DNA of 64,000 nt, taken from NCBI RefSeq assembly GCF_009017415.1, contig NC_092409.1, positions 2,914,001 through 2,978,000 on the forward strand, written 5' to 3'. The number at the start of each line of letters is the position of its first letter. The first letter of the stretch is position 1. The DNA is from Aspergillus flavus (taxonomy: Eukaryota > Ascomycota > Eurotiomycetes > Eurotiales > Aspergillaceae). Below, piece after piece: positions 1 through 9,645 of the stretch. The notes under the pieces are model-generated. The model was given only the letters and a program-made list of their open reading frames with translations. It was not told the DNA's origin and ran no database searches. Position numbers and translations under genes: made by a program.

Positions 1-230
1 AACGTCCAAGCAGATTTTTTTACCATTCCAGCGAAGAAACAGCATGGAAAACAATCTATAAGAAAGAAAAAGTTCATCATCATCAACCGAGGGAGAAGTC
101 TATGGATCTTCTCATCCACCTTCTGCCCACCCATACCTCCCTGACCGTAGTCGGCTCAATTGCAGCCGTAACCCACTAACGGTTAAGAAGACTAAGATAG
201 AAGCCGCCAGGATTTCGTGATTAAGCGTGC

Positions 231-2456
231 TTAGTTGTCCTCGTCACTCTTGATGAGCTTGGTGATCATACCAATGGCAATGGTTTGTCCCTGTGGAGTT
301 TCAATCAGTTAGCTTATTATTAAACGATATAAGACATAGCTGCTTACCTGATCACGCAGGGTGAACCGTCCCATTTGGTTGTAGTCCTCGAAACGCTCGA
401 CACAGACGGCACCAGCAGTGCTAGTGACATCGAGACGGGCGATGATTGTCTGACCCTTACTGGCGAAGGGAGGCGGGCGCTTGCTCCTACGGCCTGTACC
501 AGGCTCGCACTTGTGCAGCAGGGAGGTAAATGTAACCTCTTCAACGGCCGAGTGAACGTGCATAACACAGTTGTAACCGGCAGTGAGAATGCTCTTCAGA
601 TCGAGAATCCTAATCTTGGCCTCAAAGCTTGACACACAGTTCACCAGACGCTTCGGGGAGCAAAGCACAAAACCGGGAAGGAGATCTTCTTCTTCCACAC
701 CGCGGAGACGCATGCGGACTTGGTCACCGCAAGTGCCAGTCGGGATCTCATCCTCAGTCTCTCCATAGAGAGCTGTGATTTCAACCTTGGTGCGGTTGGG
801 CATAATGATGCAATTAGCGTTCTTCTTGATCACACCGGACTCAACACGGCCTTCGACCATGGTACCCATGTCTCGATACTTCGCGGTAATGGGCATCATG
901 AAAGGCGCATTGATCTTACGCTCAGGCAGCTTCATGTTGGACAGGTACTCCAAAAGAGAGGGGCCATCGTACCAAGGTGCAAGGTCCTTAGAAACACGAT
1001 CCTTGATACCGTATGTCTTTTGAGCGGAGATAGGCATGAAGGTAAGATCATCCTTCTTGTAGCCGAGGTTCTCCAAAAACTTCGAGACCTTGACCGTGCA
1101 CTCCTTGTAACGGGCATGGCTCCATTCCACAGTAGGGTCGTCCATCTTGTTGACAGCAACGACCAGCTTCTGAACACCTGTATTTCTCGCCAGCAAAGCG
1201 TGTTCACGGGTCTGGCCGCCCTTTTCGAATCCAGTTTCGTATTCACCCTTTCGTGCGGAGATGACCAGAACACCAACATCAGCCTGTGAAGCACCACCAA
1301 TCATGTGGTGAACGTATGCTTTGTGACCAGGGGCATCCAAAATGGAGAAGTGTCTCTCGATAGGTCCGTCGGGAGACTGCACATCAAGCTTGAAGTGAGC
1401 ACGGCCAACCTCGACCGTCTTCCCCTTGGCTCGCTCTTCGTTCGTCAAATCCAAAGCCCAAGAAAGATACCAAGTCTCACGACCGGCCTCCTTGGCATCT
1501 CTCTTATACTTATCCAAAGTTCGCTCGTCCACCATGCCAGTGACGTACAGGATGGATCCACCCAGGGTGGACTTTCCGGCATCAACGTGTCCGATGAACA
1601 CGATGTTCACATGCTCCTTCTTCTCACCATAAATTTCCTTCAGTGTAGCTTCGTCAACGTCGGCCTGTTGCTCCTTGGCGACGGCATCTGCGGCACGGGC
1701 AGCCTTAGCAACTTCGGCTCGGGAAGGGCTGGATCTTCCGGGGCTAGAGCGACCGGACGCAGGAGCAGGAGATGATTTGCCGCTGGCGGCAGCCTTCTGT
1801 TCTGCCTTCTTCTCCGTCTTCTCAATAGCCTTCGTAGCTGTCACCTTGGCGGCTGCCTGAGCAGCATCGGGTCCCTTGGAGTCTCCAGGAGTCGCAGATC
1901 CCGAAGATGGTGCATTCGAGGCAGGAGCAGGAGAGGGGGTACCGATCGAAAGGACCTTGGTCTTAGGGGCAGCAGGAGAGTCGCTAGCGCCACCGATAGA
2001 CAGAACTTTAGCTTTGGGAGCGGCGACGGCGGCAGGTTTGGGCGCCGATTGGGCAGGCTGGGATTCAGCAGCCTTGGGCTGCTGCGTAGCTTGGGGTTGC
2101 TGTTGAGCAGGTTGTTGCTGTTGCTGTGGTTGCTGGTAGCCGCCGTATTGCTGGTTGTATGGTTGGTTGTAGCCACCAGGTTGCTGAGCATACGCTCCAT
2201 ACTGACCATAGGCCTGCTGCTGACCATATGGGTAACCGCCATAGGCTTGCTGGCCATACTGGCCGTATTGCTGGAAGCCACCATACCCTTGGAAAGACTG
2301 ACCGGGCACGAAAGAAGCGGCTCCTGGTTGGAAAGAGGCAACTCCTGGACGGAAAGAGGGAGCTTGGGGCTGTGGCCGGTTCTGTGCGTTCAGGTTGACG
2401 CCCTCAGTCTGCTGAGAGAGTTCATCCTCCCAGGACTCCGGAGTTTGGCCGGCCAT
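231..2456 (-). CDS. sup35: Translation termination factor eRF3 (Sup35), two exons
   Basis: GTPase that works with eRF1 to end translation in the cytosol. Exons on the minus strand are 2456-348 and 290-231, with an intron at 291-347 (GTAAGC...CACAG), giving about 722 residues. An N-terminal Q/G/Y/N-rich prion-like stretch (about residues 40-130) is followed by an Ala/Pro/Lys-rich linker. The EF-Tu-type GTPase then shows the P-loop GHVDAGKST, DAPGH and NKMD motifs and C-terminal barrel domains that end in an acidic tail, IKSDEDN. A longer reading frame adds 13 upstream residues, but MAGQTPESWEDEL looks like the natural start. Residues 15-45 hold a PAM2-like LNAQ...SFRPG region, a known poly(A)-binding-protein contact in this family. 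It is divergent from the Yrb30-like gene. The identification is secure. Confidence 0.96.
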
Positions 2457-3019
2457 GTTTGAAATTGAGGAACAAAAACAAGGCGAACAGACCAAACACG
2501 TCTCTATTGAAGAGCAAAAAAGGGCAAGTCTGGAGGTGGATCTAAAAGTTGACGAACGAAGAGTAGTTTAGATAGTGAGGGGCCTTTGGAAAGCGTCGAT
2601 TTTGCAGGCGCTGACTCAGCCATAAAACGGGCTGTTTTCCCCGCCTTCGCCCAATCAGGGGACTTTTGCATTGTTTGCTTGGAGGGATGGTAGACGCTGG
2701 GCAACGATGTATACTCACTATACACTGGCCATTTTCGCTATGATATTGTATATTACTCAGTAGCGTCCCATTCTGGAGGAACCGTCAAGAGTGTAGATTT
2801 CCATGGTCTACATTTCGCGCATGGTCTTCCCTGACGAGCATCAGCCACAAACAATCTTTGTTATCGATAAGCAACGCAAACCCCTCGGGCGTTGTCCGCC
2901 ACATACAATACATTTTTATATTGGCAATCAATCTGAGATTGGGTTGCCAAACGGATTCAAAAAGACGTAAAGGAAATTTCGATTGAAGCTACGGCGCCAT
3001 ATGGCCTTGCGGTTGCAAT
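2457..3019. other. Divergent intergenic region between sup35 and yrb30-like gene
   Basis: About 560 bases separate the two start codons, so this stretch should hold both promoters. I see no RNA gene, repeat or long reading frame here and cannot assign a specific factor site. Confidence 0.6.
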
Positions 3020-5341
3020 ATGGATACGTTCTTGACCAGAGTATGCTCTTATGACTTTTGACATCTGACTTGGTGTGCGATGCCCGAAACTGATACATCT
3101 TTGGTAGCTCACTCATCAGGCTATGAACTATGCCATTCGGTATGTGCACTGTCTTCTGACGGCATCATATGTCTTATAGACTAATCTATCTAATATTTAG
3201 CTCCGGAATCGCTATAACGGCTAAATATGCCATTCGTCAGTCGTCGCGACTGCTTAAAGTAAGTGATCTTTGGTCATCCTGGTCGCTAGCTAAGTGTTGA
3301 AGTATTTAGACTAACTGACTTCCGATGGTAGAATGTTGAGAATGCCGAAGAACGCGAAGAGCTGCTTGTACTACAACAGCGGCTAGAAAGCAAGATTCAG
3401 GTAAAGCACTCTGGATGTATGAACTCGGCTTATTTCCAACACATTTGCTGATGCGAAGGACAGGTTATTTCACCTGCTATTGACATGATTGAGCTAATGT
3501 AGGGAACCTGGAATTGACTAAATTTGGATGACGTTCTGACTCTGCCTAGTGCCGCACGAGGAAACACATCTCTTGAGTCCGCAGTTTCTCTCACAAAATC
3601 TTTACGGTGGGATATTCAGGCCTTGGGCCAGCGATTGGCGAATGCTGCTGCGTCCGAAGAAATAGCTCGAAAGGGGGGACAGTCCTCAATAAGTCGCTCT
3701 CAAATTGATGACGAGATCAAGTCCATCATAAAGGACATCAGGAGGCTTTTAGTGCGAATCGAGGATGCAGTGCCGCTTATGAACCTTGCCATCACTACCT
3801 CCGGCGCCAAATTATCAACTAACCTCCCAGCGACCATATCACCATCCCGGCTGCTGCAGGCCAGTACATTTCTTACCGCAGGCGACACCCAGTACTCAAT
3901 GTCCCCGTCACAAGCGGTCCAGATAGGCCCTACTTTTACTCTATCAATGTACATGCTTTTCGCCAGTCATCTCCGGTCCCACGATGACGAAGGCATTCGT
4001 GAAACGACGTGGAAGGAGGTCATGCATAAAGCACGTTTGAAGCTTCGACGTGTGCCGATGGACCTTGCTGTCAATTCCCAAACACAGCTACCGCGCACGC
4101 AAATCGCTGCTGAAGCAAGGGTAGATGAGTATGCTTACCAACTCCTAATTATAGAGGATTTAGATGATGGAAGAGTCCATACTTTTGAAGAAGATGAGCC
4201 TCAACCTCAGACTTTTGAAGGTGTCGTTTCCGCTGGCCTGCGCGAGATTCTTCCGATACACCAGATCTCGAAGATCTTCTATGCCGATACTGGTAAAATT
4301 TTGAATATCAGCCCCGATGGCGAGGTTAACAATCCGGTAATACTCCTGAAGAGAGATATCAATGCTATACCTCCACGGCGCATGGTGGAAAGGGAGGAAG
4401 CATTCGATTATTCAAACGAGGACTCGGATCAAGACGAGGAGGAAGTAGATGAGGTTCAGGCACAGCTGGACGCCCAGTTAAATGGGGCGGGCGCTCCGTC
4501 CACTTACCCCAACTTTCATGAGAGCTCAATACCGGAAGAATGGCGCCTTCCCAAAGACCTTGACCCTGAGTGGATCGCGTTTGAGGTTTATAATGAAGAT
4601 GACGAATCAGACTCAGAATCCGATGACGAGAACCTCAGACCCTCAGCTAAGGGGGATTCCATAGATCCAGAGCTGATGGCGAAACTCTCCCTTGATTCAG
4701 ATGCAACACCATCCCGACAAGGAGCCTTGGGAGAGTCGCCTTCTCAACATATGGCTACAACTACAGTCACAAACCCTCATTTCAATAATATTCGTACTTC
4801 TCTGTCCCTCCTAGAGACGCTCCTCCGCCTCACGTCACTGCAACAATTTCAGCAGCAGTCCCATTTATCCATTAGCGATGAACTCCTGAACTTCTTCTTG
4901 GAGGAGTCTTCAACTACTGGAGCTGGTGGGGACGAGCAACATCGCCAGCGTCTTCGTGCTGATGCACGCCGCAGAGTCGGATGGGATCCCTACGATGAAA
5001 GTCCTATGAAGAGACGAGGTGAAGATTATCAGTATGGCTGGGTCCCTGAAGGCACACCATCAGCATACCCGCGTGAAAGCAGCGAATTTCCCTATTCTCC
5101 TAGCGACAGGCTCCGAGGCTTCCAGCTACGTTCCCGAGAGAATACACCGGAAACACCTCCGCGATCTCGCCGTAATACCCCCAGACAACCCGACATGAGA
5201 CAGCACAGTACCCTACGCAGCACGCCTGCTTATATGGATAAGGGCTCACGGAAAAACTCTCCGCTTCCTAATCGGTCTACATCTGCATCTGGTGATGATT
5301 CGGAGCGTGCTGGACATGAATCAAGCGAGGAAAAACCATGA
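3020..5341 (+). CDS. yrb30: Yrb30-type RanGTP-binding protein, six exons
   Basis: Predicted RanGTP-binding protein of the fungal Yrb30 family, which binds Ran-GTP and opposes its hydrolysis during nucleocytoplasmic transport. The exons I infer are 3020-3040, 3120-3139, 3201-3258, 3332-3400, 3464-3498 and 3550-5341, giving 664 residues. They read through cleanly as MDTFLTR-AMNYAIR-SGIAITAKYAIRQSSRLLK and onward to ISPAIDMIELIAARGNTSLESAVSLT. The first 300 residues form the conserved family domain. The middle is very acidic (EDSDQDEEEVDE and NEDDESDSESDDEN), and the last 130 residues are a disordered Arg/Ser/Pro-rich tail. The five small 5' exons are packed into 480 bases. The family call rests on my recognition of the N-terminal block; the first exon (seven codons) is the least certain part. 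Confidence 0.8.
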
Positions 5342-5736
5342 AGTTCACTATGGGAGGCGAGTTGAGGCTAAATATTACTGTAAATATACTGACCACGACA
5401 CAGCGACGGACTAGTAATATCATCGGACCATTTGAAAGAGCTACTAGCGTCCGAGATGTAGAATTTTAAAGCAACGTATACTGCGCATATATCCAGAATA
5501 ATCAACATACACAATACGGGACACTTTATATTGATATCACGTAAATCGCTGAACGCAAGAAAATAGAGAGGATCCTGCAACGCCAACTAAGTAGATAGAA
5601 AGAAGCAACAACCCTAACTCCTTGTACCCTCGTTACCAAGTGGTAATCGGACCAGCCAGTGGTCAAGTAATTGGTCAAGTTGTGACTATTAAAGGTACTC
5701 CCATTTTATTGACCAGTTCGTATTTCATTCCATTTA
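5342..5736. other. Convergent intergenic region
   Basis: This is the 3' flank of two converging genes (the yrb30-like gene and the BSD gene). It is AT-rich and I see no gene or repeat in it. Confidence 0.6.
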
Positions 5737-7032
5737 TTACTCCCAGTCATCATCGCTGTCGTCATCCTTTGCTTTCTCCTTGGGGCTTGCAGGAGCTCGG
5801 CTGGTGGCACCACTGACCAAATCATAGCTGGATTCACTGTCAGGTTGAGATTGCTGGTCGTTAGACTTGCGAGGTTCATTGGGTTTCAATGCTTTGATAT
5901 CGGGAGCAGCGGTGGCAGAGCCCTGGGCGACGTTGGCCTTGTTGGTGTCAACTTTAGCTTGAGGAGTAGACGGCGAATCAGTATCATCATCGGAGTCATC
6001 ATCCCAGCCAACCTCCTCCTCGTCGCTAACATTGGCGCCTGTATGCTACAGTCAGATATCTCCTTTATAGAACGGATAGTGCAACAGAATCTAACAAGCA
6101 GCAGGAGACTTACCCTTAAGAAGCTCCTTGCGCTTCTGCTCTTCAGTCTCAATGACGAGTCGGAGGAAATAGTAACGACACCAGAAGCTTGCATAATCAA
6201 CCTGCTCAGGCACCAGCTTCTCCATGGCAGACCGCAACTCAGGGTACTTCTCAAGATCGGCAGCGATTTCAGTGGTCTTATTGTCCACATTGAACTTCTC
6301 CTTGAACGAAGGCCACTCATCGCTCACCGGGTCCTTAGTGAAGCTCTCCATATTGGAATGAATAACATGCAACTGAGCCTCGAACCGAGTAGCATGGATA
6401 ACCCTCTTGCCCTCCGCATCCTTACTCTCAAAAAGGAGCTTGCTGGAATCCGACTCCGGAGGAACAATGCTAACCGCATCGCGCAACTTCTGCCCAATAT
6501 TCATTCCAAACCGCATAATAGCCTCGTCAGCAGCTTCCTCTGCCTTCTCAATTTCCTTCAACCGTCTAGCAGCTTCCGCCTTAAACCTCGACAGGAAGCC
6601 CTCTCCGACGCTCGACTCCCCCTGAGCATCCACCGATCGAGACGCCTCCGGCGTAGCAGCTGTCTCTCCCTCAGCCGCCTTATCCGTGGCACCGGCATTA
6701 AACGCCGTGCTCAGAGACAGACCCCGCGTGCGCCCCACGATACTCTGCTTCAAGTCCGAGAAGCCCTTGGCGGCTTCCTCGCTGGCCGCGGCATACTCCT
6801 GCTTCGCACCTTCGTAGTAAGTCTCTCCCTGTTTGCGAACGTTGTCCCACAGGCCGCCAATGCGCATGCCCCATGGGCTCGCGGAGAAGGCGCGGAAGGT
6901 TTCCTGCAGCTCGGCGTTCAGGTCGACGTTTGACTGCTGCGGTGTTTTGTTCTCGTCTTGCGAGGTTCCCTCCTTCTTGGTGTCGTTGGAGGAGAGGATC
7001 TCCTCTTGGATGTGGTCGTATGCTATATCCAT
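5737..7032 (-). CDS. BSD-domain protein, two exons
   Basis: Protein of 406 residues with one BSD domain, related to yeast Dos2 and animal BSDC1, whose molecular roles are poorly defined. Exons on the minus strand are 7032-6114 and 6038-5737, joined by a 75-nt intron. The BSD domain lies at about residues 230-290 and contains DEWPSFKEKFNV, LEKYPELR and VDYASFWCRYYFLR, including the Phe-Trp pair that names the family. The N-terminal half has an amphipathic, Ala/Glu-rich region (GGLWDNVRKQGETYYEGAKQ) typical of the family. The C-terminus is acidic (EEEVGWDDDSDDD) and ends DDDWE. The start MDIAYDHIQEE was chosen over an upstream ATG 31 codons earlier, because the extra residues look like untranslated leader. 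Confidence 0.85.
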
Positions 7033-7339
7033 GGCTTTTGTTGTTTTGTGTATGTGCGCGACGTAATATGAAAGCCTCGAGTCCGGCTGAGTGCTTGATT
7101 GCGGAGCTGCGGAGGGGAGCGCCAACTTCTGGGTCAGTGTGATTGATCCGTTCCCGGGGTGATAGACGGGCCGACGCCCCGCTGTCCGTTAGTTTGACGG
7201 ATCTACTTGTTAATGCATGCGAATATGTATACTTGTGGAAAAGGAGATGAATTATTTATTTTTCATTCATTAGGGTTCATTACTTATTTGCTATTTATTG
7301 TTCATAGTATGTGGTTTATACCGCCTCGTTACATGGCTG
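7033..7339. other. Intergenic region, promoter side of the BSD gene
   Basis: About 300 bases between the BSD gene start and the 3' end of the next minus-strand gene. It is AT-rich from 7200 on. No gene or specific element was recognised. Confidence 0.5.
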
Positions 7340-9274
7340 TTAGATATCTGAGTAAGGCTCTCCGATACTATCCTGACTGCCCAACATAAATGCCGGCAAT
7401 GGTATACTTTCCATAACACTCGATGTCAGAAGATCGCTCCTTGATAGAATACCTCGTGGCTGAGAGCTTCTGTCAGTATCGGCTTTCCTTTGAAATCTAT
7501 CTGCAGGTTGCGAAGACTCCACCTGCACGACAGATTCTCGAGCAATATGTCCACGTCGAATAGCGTCTTTTGGATTAACTCCGCTTTCACAACGTACAAT
7601 AGGTGATGATTCGGGAACAATCTCTGTCGAAGCTTTGTCTTGGTCTTGGGTTTGAGATTGGGTCTGCGTTTGAGTATAAAGGAGTCGTTGTGGTGTTGAC
7701 GGCGGTTCTGAGACAGTAGCCGACTCTTGCTGATAGTCCGGGAAGAGCTCCGCCATTTTCTGAGTATTAAGTACGGGTATTGGCTCGAGTGGAAACTGTG
7801 TAGCTTGCTGCGGTCTCCGGTAGTATACTGATGCATCAGATGGCAGATTGGTCTCTGATTGTAGAGGACCGGATTCAACATCTAGCCCGGATGGAGGAAT
7901 TGGTGGAAGTTCTTGGGAATCTTCGTTTGGCAGCTCATTATCATCTTCGTAAGTATGGAAATGGTTGTCAGACCTTCTTTCGGGAGGTGAGCCAGGTATA
8001 TTGAAATCGTTGTCTTGAAAGTCACCAGTGTCGGTCTCAGCGTCTGTTTCATATACGACAGTCCTCTGCGTAGTCTTGGGGTTTTCATCAAGTTCCTGAT
8101 GTGTATCAATTCCCTCTTTTGGAACTGTTGTCCCTTTCGTAGAGTAGGACTGGGTAGAGCTTGCATTGGTCTCTAAGCTTTCTTTTGAGGTGAGCTTGAC
8201 TGTAGGCGGAGGGTGGGGTATCATAGATGGCGGCGTTGAATCATGGGATAATGTTTCTTCCGGACTCTTAAGGGCACCCTCTACTTGCTCGTAGCCAGGT
8301 GATTCTTCTTTGATGCGTTTAATGGTTGGGGTTGGGGATTCCCGTTTAAGGGGAGAACGAGTTGCACTGCGGAACTGCGATGATGTGATGATCGCGAGTC
8401 CGGGGCTCTCTGGAGATTGAGAGGAGGGTATTTCCGATCGCCTAGGCTTCCGCGGTGTGACTGGACCTGCAAATGGTTCAGCCGGTTTGGGGTGTCCAGC
8501 CGATTCCGCTTCTCCACTTGATCGCGACTCGTCATTCAGTTTCCGTCTCTTGGATTCACTTGAAGTGGAATAGGTATCAACCGGATTGGGAGCCGTATCT
8601 CCAGCGTTCGGAGGTTGCAAATCATGAGAGTTTCGTTCATGCTTTTGAGGAGTGGTATATGTGTACTCCAACTTGACATCCTCATCAGGCTCGATCTTCA
8701 AGTACCGTCTAACATAGTCCATCTGTGTCAATGTCTTATCTTTCTGTTGCTTGTCCTTGCCCTTCTTGTTACCCTTGACGCCGTCACCACTTTTTCTCAG
8801 ACCCCGTTTTGAAGGGCCATCGCCTCGACTAACCGCCTTAGACTGCTTAGACCCGACACTATTCGTATCCTGGTCGAATCTGACGCCGCGGGCTCGCGGG
8901 ACTCGTGAATTTGAAGGTGGTCGATAATCGGCATCATTTCCAGACTCATCTGCTATCTCAATGACCTCCTTACGTTTCCTGGTACCATGTTTAGGTGCCT
9001 CGGCGATGTAATCGAGATCATCGTCGTCATCTGACTGATGCTGCGATACCTGCGTTACGAAGTCGATCTGCGTGAGTGTCGGCTGGTCTCGGGCACCGGC
9101 AAATGAAGACCTCTTCCATGACCTTGATGTAGAAGATGAAGAAGCGGGTGTTCCGATCCTCTTCTTTGTAGTTAATGACCCTCTCAAGCTGTCACCTGGA
9201 GGAAGCTTATCCGGGGTTTGAAACTGTTCCTGGTTGGTCTGCGCGTTCGTCCCACTTGTATCACCTCGTCTCAT
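7340..9274 (-). CDS. Uncharacterised disordered protein rich in SQ/TQ sites, single exon
   Basis: Uninterrupted frame of 644 residues that I do not recognise as any named family. It is almost wholly low-complexity and probably disordered. Visible features are two copies of a TLTQ[IM]D[FY]V motif (residues 66-73 and 181-188), a SUMO-interaction-like VIEIADE (104-110), an RVxF-like RGVRF near residue 130, several Lys/Arg-rich basic stretches, an acidic region (DETDAETDTG-type) near 400-440, and about 19 SQ/TQ dipeptides by my count. Roughly ten of these fall in the last 150 residues, including a TQTQTQSQTQ run. The final residues (MESIPLPAFMLGSQDS) look more ordered. Such a profile is typical of nuclear DNA-damage or cell-cycle substrates of Tel1/Mec1-type kinases, which is inference. 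An ACGCGT lies 140 bases upstream, and the gene sits next to Rad4 on the same strand. Confidence 0.8.
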   Translation of the reverse strand: MRRGDTSGTNAQTNQEQFQTPDKLPPGDSLRGSLTTKKRIGTPASSSSTSRSWKRSSFAGARDQPTLTQIDFVTQVSQHQSDDDDDLDYIAEAPKHGTRKRKEVIEIADESGNDADYRPPSNSRVPRARGVRFDQDTNSVGSKQSKAVSRGDGPSKRGLRKSGDGVKGNKKGKDKQQKDKTLTQMDYVRRYLKIEPDEDVKLEYTYTTPQKHERNSHDLQPPNAGDTAPNPVDTYSTSSESKRRKLNDESRSSGEAESAGHPKPAEPFAGPVTPRKPRRSEIPSSQSPESPGLAIITSSQFRSATRSPLKRESPTPTIKRIKEESPGYEQVEGALKSPEETLSHDSTPPSMIPHPPPTVKLTSKESLETNASSTQSYSTKGTTVPKEGIDTHQELDENPKTTQRTVVYETDAETDTGDFQDNDFNIPGSPPERRSDNHFHTYEDDNELPNEDSQELPPIPPSGLDVESGPLQSETNLPSDASVYYRRPQQATQFPLEPIPVLNTQKMAELFPDYQQESATVSEPPSTPQRLLYTQTQTQSQTQDQDKASTEIVPESSPIVRCESGVNPKDAIRRGHIARESVVQVESSQPADRFQRKADTDRSSQPRGILSRSDLLTSSVMESIPLPAFMLGSQDSIGEPYSDI

Positions 9275-9645
9275 CGCAAATCAAGTAGTGGAGATATAGT
9301 AAAAAGTTGTAAGGAGCCATAGGATTTATTGCTGGTTATTGAATGGAGAACGTTTGGTGGCGTTGTCTTAGCTAACTCTGCTTATTGATTGTGTCGACTG
9401 GGGTAACGCGACGACGCGTCGCTAGACCATAAACGGGTGGTCTGTGCACAGAAGGCCATTTAACTCGGATAGGACTGTTGACGGCCTGAACCTTAAGGCA
9501 AACAGCGTCCATGTTGCATTCGTATGATGCTTACAAGTACCTGCGCAACGTATTGGGTATCTTGTGCTACTGTAGTGTATTTAATGTTTTTTAATGATAA
9601 TCTGATCTAAAGGTAGGTTATACACAGTACGAGAACCCGAACTCG
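9275..9645. other. Intergenic region upstream of the SQ/TQ-rich gene
   Basis: Lies between two minus-strand genes: the promoter of the SQ/TQ-rich gene and the 3' flank of rad4. It holds an ACGCGT word at 9414-9419 in a CG-rich patch (9404-9423). The rest is AT-rich and shows nothing recognisable. Confidence 0.6.
9414..9419. promoter_or_regulatory. MluI cell-cycle box-like word (ACGCGT)
   Basis: Perfect ACGCGT 140 bases upstream of the ATG at 9274, preceded by AACGCGACG. ACGCGT is the known core of MBF-type G1/S promoters in yeasts. Function here is inferred from position only. Confidence 0.45.

Noticed and set aside
720..1289. A 189-codon plus-strand frame opposite sup35
   Set aside because: It is the antisense shadow of the highly conserved GTPase coding sequence.
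5845..6933. A 362-codon plus-strand frame opposite the BSD gene
   Set aside because: It is antisense to the BSD coding sequence, runs through that gene's intron, and has Leu/Arg/Ser-rich shadow composition.
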